A stretch of 64,000 nucleotides of DNA from Pseudomonas fluorescens. Lineage in GTDB: Bacteria; Pseudomonadota; Gammaproteobacteria; Pseudomonadales; Pseudomonadaceae. The stretch spans positions 1,883,826-1,947,825 of the forward strand of contig NZ_OZ024668.1 of the NCBI RefSeq assembly GCF_902497775.2, in the 5' to 3' direction. Made by a program: the position numbers and the translations under genes. Shown here piece after piece: positions 1 through 9,500 of this stretch. Numbering within the stretch: the stretch's first letter is position 1; every line of letters begins with the position of its first letter. The notes under the pieces were generated by a model. That model saw nothing but the letters and a program-made list of their open reading frames with translations, had not been told where the DNA came from and made no database searches.

Positions 1-1
1 C

Positions 2-2734
2 CTGGATACCTTTCCCGATGATATTGCGGTGCTGGTAGTGCCCTGGCCGGGTATCGAGGAGGGGCAGAAGGTCTGGCTTCGCTGCCTGGGCCATGACCCT
101 GACGGCGAGCCAGTGCAATGGCATGTCTGCGAAGCCGAACCGGTAAGCCGCCAACAGGTGCAGTTCGGCCTGCGCCTGTTCATCGACCGCGCGCAATTGG
201 AAGCGCTCGGTCACGAGAGCGCGCTCAGCCTGATCCTTGCGGTCAGTTTCGATGGCGCTGACGATGAAAGCGCAGCCACCGAATTTCCCCATTGCCAGGT
301 CACCCTCTATCAGGCACTCGATGAAGCACCCGAACCGCAGGTGGTCAAGCCTTTGGCCCTGACTCAACTGCGTATCCCCAATCTCGCCCAACCGGTGGCC
401 GGAGGGGATGGCGGGCTGAATATCGCTGCCCTTGAGGTCAGCGACTACGGAGTCATGGTGATCGTCGAGCCTTACCTAGGCATGGCAGGTGGCGATATCG
501 TGGAGATTTTCTGGGACGACCCGCAGCTGCCGATCTATGTCTACCCGCTGGACCCGGATGACGTCGGCAAGAACCTGTTCTTCTACCTGCCTCGCGCGCG
601 CATCGAAGAGAACCCGGGCTGGATCACGGCGTTCTTTCGCATCACCGCACTGGATGGCAACAGCGACGATTCGGCGCCTTTGCGGGTGCTGGTGAAACTG
701 GACCGGCCGGGGGGCATCGACCCGCATCCCGGTGAGCCGGGGCATCAACGCCTGGAGTTGCTGATACTGCCCGACGAGGTCATCGAGTTCGGCGTCGACG
801 AAGCCTTGGCGGCCGAGGGCTTCGATGCGCGGGTGCCGCCTTATGAGGGCAGAGTGGCGGGGGATTCGATTCGGGTCAGTTGGGGCGGGGTGATCATCCG
901 TCGACGGGTCGAGGAAGAGGACCTGCTCGATGACATTGTAGTGTTCATCGACCCCGACACCATCGCCCGCGCGGGCGATTCGGAGAACCTGCCGGTGCTG
1001 TACAAGATCGTCGACGAAGTGCACAACCACTCCGATGGCTGGTCGCCGCATTTGTCGATCAAGGTCGATACCCAGGGCTACCCCTTGGCGGCACCCACGG
1101 TGCTGGATGCCAACGAGCAGGGGTATATCGATCTTGAGGTACTCGGCTATGACGATGTCCGGGTAGCCATTGGCGCAGACGATCAGTTTGCCGCTGGCGA
1201 CAGCCTGCTCCTGGAGTGGATCGGCCGTACGCCCGACGGACAATTGGTTGAACACCGCGAAACGGTGGACCTGGAAGAAGATGGCGCGGGGGTGCAATTG
1301 TTGGTGCCAAACAACAAGGTCCAGGCGATTGCCAGCGGCCTGGCGATCGTCTCCTATCAGCTCCTACCCCCGGATGGCGATCCGGTGCAATCCAGGCGAA
1401 CTACCGTAGGCGTAATCGGCGAGCCCTTCGGCTTGCCGGCGCCGGTGATCAAGGAGCTGGACGAAGAGGGGCAGTTGATCATCGGCCTGCCGTTCGTGGT
1501 GGCCGAAATCCAGCCCTGGGTGGGCATGGTCAACGGCAGTTGGTTCCAGCTGGTGTGGCGCGGCACCACGGTGGACGGCAAGGCTTACCTGCACGAAGAC
1601 ACTTTTTACATCTCCGGCAGTCAGGCGGGACGGCTGTTGCGCAGGGTGGTGCGCAGCGAACATATCGACCTGCTCGATGGCGGCGAGGTGGAAGTCTCGT
1701 ACCGGATCAAGACTGAGCGCGACCCGGACTCGCCGATCAAGGAATCCGAAAAACTGCGGCTGTATGTTGGCCTAAGCCCGCAGGTGCTGCCTTCGGTGAT
1801 CGTCGAAGATATCTACGAAGACGCTGAAGGGGCCTGGCTGGACCCGGACGAGGTCACCGGTTATGCCACGGTGCGGCTGCTGGGCAAGGATGAAGCGGGC
1901 GAGCATGTATTCCAGGAAGATGATGAGGTTATCTTCGAATGGATTGGCGAAACCGCGGCCGGGACCTGGACCGATACTCTGATTGTGCCGCCTGGGGCCG
2001 AGGGTGAAGATCTGCGTTTTGAAGTCTGGGACGACCGGATCATTCCGAGCAACAACAGTGTGGTGAAGATTGGCTACCGGGTGATTCGTGAAGGCTCCCG
2101 TACGCATTTTTCCAAACCTTATGAGTTGTGGGTCAGTAACCAGTTGCGCTGGGATGATTTTGAAGTTAATGGTTGGCGTACGCGTAATTTTGAGCCTGTA
2201 ACAGGTTTTGCCGGGGCGGGGTATATTCGCGCAGTTCGACACGTCGGCGCTGTAACCTATGTAAGCAATCAATCAGCCGTCAGGGTCGATAACAAAGGAA
2301 AAGTGAGTGTCGACCGTGCTTGGCAAGGTACCTTGATTGTGACAGCAACTCTTGAAAACGGTAAGCGTGGTAGTTATTCGCTTGAACCACTTACGTATTG
2401 GTTTCGGACACCAACATCCCAAGCATATCACTATGCCGGAGCGGTAAGTCTACTTACCTCGGAAGGTTGGAGATTGCCCGTTAGGACTGAAGTAGCCTTT
2501 GAAAGGAACGCAAGGCGCAACGGCCGGCTTTGCTCAGAATGGGGGAGGCTTTCATTTTACGGGTGGCCAGAAATTGTAAATGGAAGTGGGCCGCATTTTC
2601 ACGAAGAGTATTTTTTGATAGGTGGGAATCCCGTGGATCAACTGGTTGTCAATCGAATTGACGGGAATATCTATCAATACAGGGATTACAATATTCGAGT
2701 TGGTGCTTTGGGAGTCAAGCCTGTTGAAACTTGA
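2..2734 (+). CDS. Large repeat protein with Ig-like modules, 5' end outside window
   Basis: The frame is open from the left edge, so the true start lies outside; a GTG at 29 is only an internal codon. The visible 910 residues are built from about five or six beta-rich modules of roughly 110-130 residues, each with a phrase like GDxxxxxWxG followed by a short linker (for example GDSIRVSWGG, GDSLLLEWIG, DDEVIFEWIGET). This looks like the stalk of a surface or secreted repeat protein, but no anchor or signal can be seen here. The last 190 residues differ: a BIG2-like stretch (SNQSAVRVDNKGKVSV) and a Trp/Tyr/His-rich tip, written in visibly AT-richer DNA from about 2150 on. Function unknown; adhesin or toxin-like tip protein is an inference. 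Confidence 0.75.
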   Translation: MDTFPDDIAVLVVPWPGIEEGQKVWLRCLGHDPDGEPVQWHVCEAEPVSRQQVQFGLRLFIDRAQLEALGHESALSLILAVSFDGADDESAATEFPHCQVTLYQALDEAPEPQVVKPLALTQLRIPNLAQPVAGGDGGLNIAALEVSDYGVMVIVEPYLGMAGGDIVEIFWDDPQLPIYVYPLDPDDVGKNLFFYLPRARIEENPGWITAFFRITALDGNSDDSAPLRVLVKLDRPGGIDPHPGEPGHQRLELLILPDEVIEFGVDEALAAEGFDARVPPYEGRVAGDSIRVSWGGVIIRRRVEEEDLLDDIVVFIDPDTIARAGDSENLPVLYKIVDEVHNHSDGWSPHLSIKVDTQGYPLAAPTVLDANEQGYIDLEVLGYDDVRVAIGADDQFAAGDSLLLEWIGRTPDGQLVEHRETVDLEEDGAGVQLLVPNNKVQAIASGLAIVSYQLLPPDGDPVQSRRTTVGVIGEPFGLPAPVIKELDEEGQLIIGLPFVVAEIQPWVGMVNGSWFQLVWRGTTVDGKAYLHEDTFYISGSQAGRLLRRVVRSEHIDLLDGGEVEVSYRIKTERDPDSPIKESEKLRLYVGLSPQVLPSVIVEDIYEDAEGAWLDPDEVTGYATVRLLGKDEAGEHVFQEDDEVIFEWIGETAAGTWTDTLIVPPGAEGEDLRFEVWDDRIIPSNNSVVKIGYRVIREGSRTHFSKPYELWVSNQLRWDDFEVNGWRTRNFEPVTGFAGAGYIRAVRHVGAVTYVSNQSAVRVDNKGKVSVDRAWQGTLIVTATLENGKRGSYSLEPLTYWFRTPTSQAYHYAGAVSLLTSEGWRLPVRTEVAFERNARRNGRLCSEWGRLSFYGWPEIVNGSGPHFHEEYFLIGGNPVDQLVVNRIDGNIYQYRDYNIRVGALGVKPVET

Positions 2735-2911
2735 TGTGAGTTTTTAGCGCATTACCTCGTTGATGTATGGGTGGTTTATCCTCGGGCGCTTCCAGCGCCT
2801 GGGGTTAATCCCAGCCACTTTAAATCCCTGCTTTGGCAATTTCACGGCATAGTCACTGCGCTCACTCTTGCTATAGTCCCGCCATTCCCCACCGCAACCC
2901 GGAGTGTCGCT

Positions 2912-3724
2912 GTGACTGACTACCAAGCGTTCAAGGTCGAACTGAACAACCACATCGCCCACGTGCAGATCAACCGTCCGGACAAGTACAACGCCATGAA
3001 CGCGGCGTTCTGGAGCGAAATCGTCGAGATCTTCCGCTGGATCGATGACACCGACGAAGTGCGTGCGGTGGTGATCAGCGGTGCGGGCAAGCATTTCTCT
3101 TCCGGCATCGACCTGATGATACTGGCCTCGGTGGCCAACGAACTGGGCAAGGACGTCGGCCGCAACACGCGCCTGCTGCGCCGCACCATCCTGCGCATGC
3201 AGGCTTCGTTCAATGCCGTCGACAGTTGCCGCAAGCCGGTGCTGGCGGCGATCCAGGGGTACTGCATCGGTGGCGCCATCGACCTGGTCTCGGCCTGTGA
3301 CATGCGTTACTGCAGCAGCGATGCGCAGTTCTCGATCAAGGAAGTCGACATGGGCATGGCCGCCGACGTCGGCACCCTGCAGCGCCTGCCACGGATCATC
3401 GGCGACGGCATCATGCGCGAGCTGGCCTACACTGGGCGCAATGTCGCGGCCGACGAAGCCCAGCGCATCGGCTTGGTCAATCGGGTGTTCGACAGCTATG
3501 AGGCGCTGCTTGACGGAGTCTTTGCCATTGCCGCTGAAATTGCGGGAAAATCCCCCCTTGCCGTGGCCGGCACCAAGCACATGATCAGCTACATGCGCGA
3601 TCACCGTATCGACGATGGCCTGGAATACATCGCCACCTGGAACGCCGCCATGCTGCAATCCACCGATCTGCGGGTGGCGGTTGCCGCCCACATGAGCAAA
3701 CAAAAACCCGAGTTCGCCGACTGA
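2912..3724 (+). CDS. Crotonase, probable delta(3,5)-delta(2,4)-dienoyl-CoA isomerase
   Basis: A 270-residue enoyl-CoA hydratase/isomerase family enzyme. It carries the oxyanion-hole segments ([12 protein letters not shown] and [12 protein letters not shown]) and, in the right spacing, Asp124, Glu144 and Asp152. These match the acidic triad of mammalian ECH1 dienoyl-CoA isomerase, within the family phrase [18 protein letters not shown]. It would move double bonds in dienoyl-CoA intermediates during beta-oxidation of unsaturated fatty acids. The GTG at 2912 is chosen as start because family homology begins directly after it; an upstream GTG at 2771 would add 47 residues unlike any crotonase. 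It stands 34 bp before nudC, so the two may be cotranscribed. Confidence 0.88.
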   Translation: MTDYQAFKVELNNHIAHVQINRPDKYNAMNAAFWSEIVEIFRWIDDTDEVRAVVISGAGKHFSSGIDLMILASVANELGKDVGRNTRLLRRTILRMQASFNAVDSCRKPVLAAIQGYCIGGAIDLVSACDMRYCSSDAQFSIKEVDMGMAADVGTLQRLPRIIGDGIMRELAYTGRNVAADEAQRIGLVNRVFDSYEALLDGVFAIAAEIAGKSPLAVAGTKHMISYMRDHRIDDGLEYIATWNAAMLQSTDLRVAVAAHMSKQKPEFAD

Positions 3725-3758
3725 CTTTACACCGGCGAACCCCGCAAGGAACCGCACG

Positions 3759-4589
3759 ATGTCAGCGCGCTGGATCACCGCAGTACTGGATACCAACATC
3801 AGCGGCGGCTGGGCTGTAGCCCACTGCAGCGAAGGGTTCCTGGTCGATGACAATGGCGCGCTGTTCCCGCGCGACTGGCTCAAGCGCCAGGAGCTGGACG
3901 TGCTGTGCGAGCACGGCATCGGCCATTTCGATGGCCAGCCGGTGTTCCTCCTCGAGTTGCGCAGCCCGCAGGCGATAGCGGGCTGCAGTTGGCGCGGCTT
4001 GCGCCAGTTCATGCTCGAAGACGACTTCGACACCTACAAGATCCTTGGCTATGCCGCACAGATCGGCACCTGGGCTCGCGAGCACCGCTTTTGCGGCAGC
4101 TGCGGCCAGCCTATGCAGCAGATCCACTGGGAGCGGGCCATGTACTGCGCGCCGTGCGAGCTGCGCAGCTACCCGCGCATCTCGCCGAGCATGATCGTGC
4201 TGATCACCCGTGGCGACGAAATCCTCTTGGCCCGTTCACCGCGCTTTGTCACCGGGGTCTACAGCACGTTGGCAGGCTTCGCCGAACCGGGCGAGTCGGC
4301 CGAGGACTGCCTGGTGCGCGAGGTGCGCGAGGAAGTGGCGATCGAGGTGCGCAACATCCAGTACATCGGCAGCCAGTGCTGGCCGTTCCCGCATTCGATG
4401 ATGCTCGGCTTTCATGCCGAATACGCCGGCGGCGAGATCGTCATGCAGCCGGACGAGATCGAGGACGCCCGCTGGTTCCGGGTCGATGCGCTGCCGCCGT
4501 TGCCGGCGGGGCGGTCGATTGCGCGGTATCTGATTGACCTGTATGTGGCGCGGCGCTTGGGGTTGGTGGAGCCGGTGCTGGTGAATTGA
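3759..4589 (+). CDS. nudC: NADH pyrophosphatase / RNA NAD-decapping hydrolase NudC
   Basis: A 276-residue Nudix hydrolase. A four-Cys zinc ribbon is visible (Cys112, Cys115, Cys130, Cys133), followed by the Nudix box beginning at Gly173 (GFAEPGES...REVREEV) and the NudC signature at 205-213, here SQCWPFPHS instead of the usual SQPWPFPxS. The family hydrolyses NAD(H) to NMN(H) plus AMP and removes NAD caps from RNA. An AAGGA ribosome binding site lies 8 bp before the ATG. A GAGGGAA/TTCCCTC hairpin overlaps the stop codon. Length and domain order are normal for the family. Confidence 0.95.
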   Translation: MSARWITAVLDTNISGGWAVAHCSEGFLVDDNGALFPRDWLKRQELDVLCEHGIGHFDGQPVFLLELRSPQAIAGCSWRGLRQFMLEDDFDTYKILGYAAQIGTWAREHRFCGSCGQPMQQIHWERAMYCAPCELRSYPRISPSMIVLITRGDEILLARSPRFVTGVYSTLAGFAEPGESAEDCLVREVREEVAIEVRNIQYIGSQCWPFPHSMMLGFHAEYAGGEIVMQPDEIEDARWFRVDALPPLPAGRSIARYLIDLYVARRLGLVEPVLVN

Positions 4590-4605
4590 GGGAAGTGATT
4601 CCCTC
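4588..4605 (+). terminator. Possible weak hairpin after nudC
   Basis: A 7-bp perfect stem (GAGGGAA, loop GTGA, TTCCCTC) begins at the nudC stop codon. There is no T-tract, so termination is uncertain. It could equally be an mRNA-stabilising hairpin. Confidence 0.25.
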
Positions 4606-4663
4606 TGGGGTGGCTTGATCGAATCGCCGATGATCGCCGGTTTTCAGTATGACTGGAGTACCA

Positions 4664-5611
4664 ATGATCAATGCAAGCCTCCCCGCCGCCTCATCCGTTG
4701 CCTCACCTCGCAGCGTTTCTCTCGACAGCAATCCGCCAATGCAGAATCAGGAACGTAACCAGCGATACAATCAGCTGATTGAGCGTTTCATGAGTGAATG
4801 TTCCAGTGCAGACCTCAAGCCCATTCTGGAGCGTGCGGCCCTGTTTGGCCGCAATACCGATCCGATGGAGGCTTTCCCCATGTATCTCACCCGCGAAGTG
4901 CGAACAGTGCAGGGGGGGGAGCTTCAAGGAGTAATGATTTTTCAGGACTCTGTGCAAGGCAGATGCTGGTTTTTTTCGCCTTTCGGTGTTGAAGCCTATG
5001 ACAATGTGCAGGCGTTCTCTGAGAATCAGCCATGGCAACTGGATTTGGCTGCTCGTGTTAACGCCTATCACAATGTGCAGGCGTTCTCTGAGGATCAGTC
5101 ATGGCAATCGGCAATAGCTGCTGCTGCGCCTGGCAACCCCTTTGACCGGCTGCTTGATATTCCCGTGCGCCAACCTCGTGGTGCAGTGTTCATTGCCAGA
5201 GACCATTCGAACCTGGAGGGTATCGAGCAGCAAGGGTGGGAGGCGATGCTTGAGCTTATGCAAACCGCTCAGGAAATTGCAGGCCAGGCGGTGAATGTGT
5301 TGCAGGAACATCGCGACAATCGTGCGCAAGCGCTTGAGCAGCTGTCGCAGAGTAGAGCTTGTTCAAATGCCATCGAACATCACCGTCTGGAGATGGAGCA
5401 GTTGATCTCGCTGGTGCGTGAAGAGTATCCGCAGCGATTTACCGATCTGGATGAAGCAAAGCATGAGCAACTGGAGTCCATAGACGCCAGCAATGATATC
5501 GACTACAGGTTCGAAGTCGAACGGCTGCGGCGAACCGCCGACAAGCAAGAGGTTGAACTGCTACTGGAGATCGTTGCAGAGCGTTTTGGCCGCGAAGTCA
5601 CTCACCTCTGA
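4664..5611 (+). CDS. Unrecognised 315-residue protein with 23-residue tandem duplication
   Basis: Not recognised. The start is set at ATG 4664 because GGAG lies 5 bp upstream; an earlier ATG at 4649 would include that binding site in the gene. The N-terminus is rich in Ser, Ala and Pro without a signal peptide. The middle holds a tandem repeat of 23 residues (AYDNVQAFSENQPWQ... then AYHNVQAFSEDQSWQ...), also clear in the DNA at 4994-5062 and 5063-5131. From about residue 190 the chain is Gln/Glu/Leu-rich and probably helical or coiled coil. Its AT-richer composition and position beside the NEL-paralogue region suggest an accessory gene; a secreted role is only a guess from the N-terminal composition. 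Confidence 0.7.
   Translation: MINASLPAASSVASPRSVSLDSNPPMQNQERNQRYNQLIERFMSECSSADLKPILERAALFGRNTDPMEAFPMYLTREVRTVQGGELQGVMIFQDSVQGRCWFFSPFGVEAYDNVQAFSENQPWQLDLAARVNAYHNVQAFSEDQSWQSAIAAAAPGNPFDRLLDIPVRQPRGAVFIARDHSNLEGIEQQGWEAMLELMQTAQEIAGQAVNVLQEHRDNRAQALEQLSQSRACSNAIEHHRLEMEQLISLVREEYPQRFTDLDEAKHEQLESIDASNDIDYRFEVERLRRTADKQEVELLLEIVAERFGREVTHL
4994..5131 (+). repeat. 69-bp tandem duplication inside the 315-residue protein gene
   Basis: Two adjacent copies of 69 bp, strongly alike over their first 45 bp (both contain CAATGTGCAGGCGTTCTCTG), encode two 23-residue units in frame. The second halves have diverged, so the duplication is not brand new or has drifted quickly. Confidence 0.8.
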
Positions 5612-5635
5612 GTACGTTGGCGGGAATTGCCAGGT

Positions 5636-6415
5636 TCACACCTGCCCAAACCAATGCTGCCAGGCCAACCGCACGGTCAAGGCCAGCACCACGGTAATGA
5701 ACACTGGGCGGATGAACTTGCTGCCGCCGCTGATGGCGGTGCGTGCGCCGAAGAACGCGCCGACCATCAGCGCCGAGCCCATCGACAGGCCCACCAGCCA
5801 GTCGACCTGGCCAGAGAAGATAAACACCGACAGCGCCGCGGCGTTGCTGACGAAGTTCATGCTGCGCGCCACGCCGCTGGCCTTGACCAGGTCGATGGGG
5901 TAGAGCAGCAGGGTGCTGACGGTCCAGAACGCCCCGGTGCCGGGGCCAGCCACGCCATCATAGAATCCCAGGGTGAAGCCCTGGGGGATCTGCCATTTCT
6001 TTTTCACCGGTGCGTCGGCGTCCAGCGGCGCCTTGGGCGTGCCGCCGAACAGCAGGTACACGCCACACAGAAAGACGATCACCGGTAGCATTTTGTTCAG
6101 CCATTCGGCGGGCAGGTAATGGGCCACCACCGCACCGATGAGGGCGCCGACAAAGGTGCCGACCAGGGCGTGCCGCCACTGCGCCGGATGGAACAGCTTG
6201 CGCTTGTAGTAGGTGAAGCCGGCGGTGGCCGAGCCGAAGGTCGAACTGAGCTTGTTGGTGCCCAGCACCAGGTGTGGCGGCATGCCGGCGGTGAGCAACG
6301 CCGGGGTGGTCAACAGGCCACCGCCCCCGGCGATGGCATCGATGAAGCCTGCGACAAAGGCAACGGCGGCAAGAATGGCAAGGGTGCTTGGGTCTACGCT
6401 GAGTTCGAATGGCAT
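5636..6415 (-). CDS. TauE/SafE (TSUP) family membrane permease
   Basis: A 259-residue polytopic membrane protein of the sulfite exporter TauE/SafE family. It shows the family opening (AAVAFVAGFIDAIAGGGGLL, then TPALLTAGMPP and LGTNKLSSTFGS), eight or so hydrophobic segments, and the second-half repeat with GFYDGVAGPGTGAFW. Such proteins move small anions such as sulfite, sulfoacetate or organosulfonates across the inner membrane; the substrate cannot be told here. The start MPFELSVD at 6415 is chosen because upstream in-frame codons give a Cys/Arg-rich, non-family sequence. It converges with the 315-residue gene, leaving 24 bp. A perfect palindrome at 6466-6479 lies about 50 bp upstream. Confidence 0.88.
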   Translation of the reverse strand: MPFELSVDPSTLAILAAVAFVAGFIDAIAGGGGLLTTPALLTAGMPPHLVLGTNKLSSTFGSATAGFTYYKRKLFHPAQWRHALVGTFVGALIGAVVAHYLPAEWLNKMLPVIVFLCGVYLLFGGTPKAPLDADAPVKKKWQIPQGFTLGFYDGVAGPGTGAFWTVSTLLLYPIDLVKASGVARSMNFVSNAAALSVFIFSGQVDWLVGLSMGSALMVGAFFGARTAISGGSKFIRPVFITVVLALTVRLAWQHWFGQV

Positions 6416-6465
6416 GGCTTGGGCTTGGCAGGGCGCGCGGCGGCAGCGCGGAAGGTCGCTATGGT

Positions 6466-6479
6466 AAACGCAAGCGTTT
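6466..6479. promoter_or_regulatory. Palindrome AAACGC-AA-GCGTTT upstream of the TauE/SafE gene
   Basis: A perfect 6-bp inverted repeat with a 2-bp spacer in the divergent region between the permease and the first NEL paralogue. It has the size of a TetR- or LacI-type operator half-pair. No regulator gene is adjacent, so the binding protein is unknown. Confidence 0.35.
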
Positions 6480-6542
6480 GCGCTGCCCAGTGCACCGGCC
6501 ACTGCGAATAACTATGTATGTCACCCACGCGGTGTGGCTCTG

Positions 6543-6579
6543 TTGAAGTGAGGGTCCAACTTCAATAGGGGGCACCCCT
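6543..6579 (+). promoter_or_regulatory. Leader hairpins before NEL paralogue P1
   Basis: A 7-bp stem TTGAAGT/ACTTCAA with a 9-nt loop (6543-6565) is followed at once by AGGGG-GCA-CCCCT (6567-6579). The second small stem contains the Shine-Dalgarno run AGGGGG, 8 bp before ATG 6581. Taken alone it is weak; it matters because all five paralogues have a hairpin at this place. Confidence 0.35.
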
Positions 6580-6580
6580 C

Positions 6581-9500
6581 ATGTTCTTGCATTCATCCGA
6601 TCAGTCCTCTGCTTTATTGCCAGGGCACGCCATTGGTTTCATCCCTTCTGTGTTTTCACCACTGGAGCAGGAGGGGCTGGCGCTCTGGTTGCAGAATGCC
6701 GATCCAGCCAAGCGCCAGGCGCTGATGCGTGTGCGCGCCGAAGGGCGAGCGTTGCGTCTGGCGTTCACCGAAGCGATTGCAAAGATCCAGAGCCTCTACC
6801 AGTTCAGCCAGCCCAAGCTTGAACAAATGGCGCGAGAGGCAAACGGGCAGGTAGTCGACACTGTCAATGGCCAGTTCCTGGTGTTCAAGCCTGCTTCGTC
6901 AAATCTGCCTGACCGCCTGGATCAGGTGCTGCAAAGCAATCGCTCACTGTACGAGGCGGCGCTGCAGAATTTCAGCGAGCATGAACTGGTCGCCTTGGCA
7001 GGCAATCCGTTCGTCAAGATGGCGGTACCGCAGGAGTTCGACATTTTTGCCGGTTTTACCGGCAAGGAAAAACAGGCCACCCAGGCGATCAATTCGATCA
7101 TCGTGTATCCGGACGAGGGGACTGTCTACGCCCTGCGGGTGCGCAATCTCGATCTGGGCAAGCAGTACCAGGAGTATCTGCAAAGCACCTTCAAGGGCGA
7201 CAGGCTGTTGTCGCTCAAGTGTGCCGCTGCCGTGAATGTCTTGCGCGAAGAACTGCTGATCGCTGAAATCAAGGGGCAAGTCACCGCTGACGCCCAGCGG
7301 GCGATCACCCTGTTCCTCGATCGCGCAGCTCAAGGCGATCAGCGTTATGATTACCTGACCGACAGCAATCCACAAAAATCGACCGCCTTCAACGGCTGCC
7401 GGATATGGAGCCTGCGCCTGTTGGAAGATGTGCCACTCAGTGAAGTTCTGCTGTTTTGCGCCGAGCAGACGCAGTCTGCCTGTATAGCCTTTTTGCCCGG
7501 GCATGCGCAACCGTTGAAAGTGTACCCGACACGCGCGGCTTTTTTTGCCGATCTGGTCCACCAGCTGGACGCCACTGCCTTTGCTAACTACTTCCTGCGC
7601 TTTGTGCCGCGCAGCGCCAGGCCTGCGGCGCTGCAAGCAATGCGTGCCAACGAAGATGCGCAGCGTCTTGATCTTTTGAACCTGCGCGCTGTGCCGCTGG
7701 ACAAAGGCCTGAACTGGCACTGGTATGAGCAGATGCGCCAGCGGATCAGCAAGGATGCCGAGTTTCTGGCAGTACCGACCGAAACGGTGATGGGGCGCAA
7801 GAACTTTGTGCGGATTTCCGACTTTGTCGAAACCACTCGGACCCACCTGATGCTAGCTGCCGGTATCGGTTTCGAGGGGCGCGAGGAGAACGAAGGGCAA
7901 GTGGCTTGCGACTATGTACTGCCCCTGAACTGGGTGATATTGCCCGATGGCCATTATGTGCGTTGGGCCAGCAACCTGAGTGGTCACGCTTTGCCCACTG
8001 GGCTGGAGCTGGATCCGGCGAATGCACAGGGAGTCACCCAGTCGTCGTTGGGACGCTCGATCCGGATCAATGGGCGCAACTTTCTGATCCAGCATGATGC
8101 TCAATTGGGCAAGGAACGCTTGGATATCGTCGGCGATCAGAATGCCTACCGGCCGATTCTCGAGCACAATGGCGCGGGCAGTTGGCACCACAGCCTGGAG
8201 CGCCCCGAGCGCTGGGGACGGTTGTCGCTGCTCAGGCGCCTGGGGGCATGGCTGGATGACCTGGACGATGACACGCTGCTGTTGGCCGGGCGCCTGGCTG
8301 GCGTGAGCAATGATCGGTTGCACCGGGTTTACAGTGAGGATGAACGACCACCGGCGTTGTTGCGGTGGTCGATCGAGCAACTGCGGTTGATCGCCAAGAC
8401 CGAATCGATCATGCGCCTGATCAAGGACGGTCGCCCGGTGCCGAGCGAATACGAAGTCCCCTTGCTCACTGAATTTCACCAGCAGTATGGCGCCGCAGAA
8501 TCGCACAACAGGCCCCGCCGCAGCCCGCAAACCGGGGAAGAGTACTGTGCTGCTGATTGCGGGGCACCGCCGGCCGTGCTGTTCCTGGAGTGGTATGACC
8601 GGTTGTTCAGGGTGATTTTTACTCGCATTACAATCCGGGACCTACCGCCGGCAGGGCAGGTGGCTTCAGAGGCGCAGATTGGTGAATTACGCCAGCACTT
8701 TCCGGGGCTGCCCGTGCTGCTTCTCGAGGAACTGATCGAGGCGTCTTCACCGACGATGCTCAGTACACTGGGTCGCGGTATGCCCGATCCGGACCTGTTC
8801 GAGCGTTCCCAGCGAGCCTGGAACGCGTTTCGCCTGACCCGCGCGCTGATGGGCTTTCGCAACCCGGCAGGGGCACATTCCGACACCCATCGCTTGGCTT
8901 TTGCCTTGCTGGCGCGGTTGCCCGGCTGGCAAGTCGACTTGAACCTGGCGCTGTATGGGCGAAGCTCGTGGTCATTTCCCCTGGCGCGACATCGGCCGGT
9001 GGCCGAGGCGCCGTCATGGGGGCTTTCTGAGGGGCACCTGGGCTGGACCATCACCCGCATGGATGTGAACAATCTGCTGCAAGAGCGTCGAGTAACAGAC
9101 TTCTATCGTGCCCTTCTCGACCTGATTGGCGCACCTCAGCGCACGCGCCTGGGCCTGGGCATGCACGAAGGGGAGCGGCTGCGCAACCTGTTGAGTGAGC
9201 GGGCGTACGCTGAACCTGGCGATGCCATGGCACTGCTGGGCATCGAGCAGCCGCCCATTACCTTGCATCCCGATGGAGTATGGCGGCGTTTGCGGGCAAT
9301 GAGGGGGACCGGTGGCCACTTCGAGCGCGAAAGCCCGCAACAGCGATTGCAGTTACTGTTCCCGCGGGGTTCGGTTGAGCATGTCGGGCGGATTGAGCAG
9401 GCGCTGCTGCGACAGGGTCCCCCCCTCACGCACGCACTTGATGCGCTTGAGGATGAGCGCCTGCGGTTGGATGGCGCGATGCGCGGGTGGATTGGCCAAA

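Noticed and set aside
2744..4033. Minus-strand frame of 429 codons over the crotonase and nudC
   Set aside because: Both plus-strand genes have full catalytic motifs; the antisense product resembles nothing.
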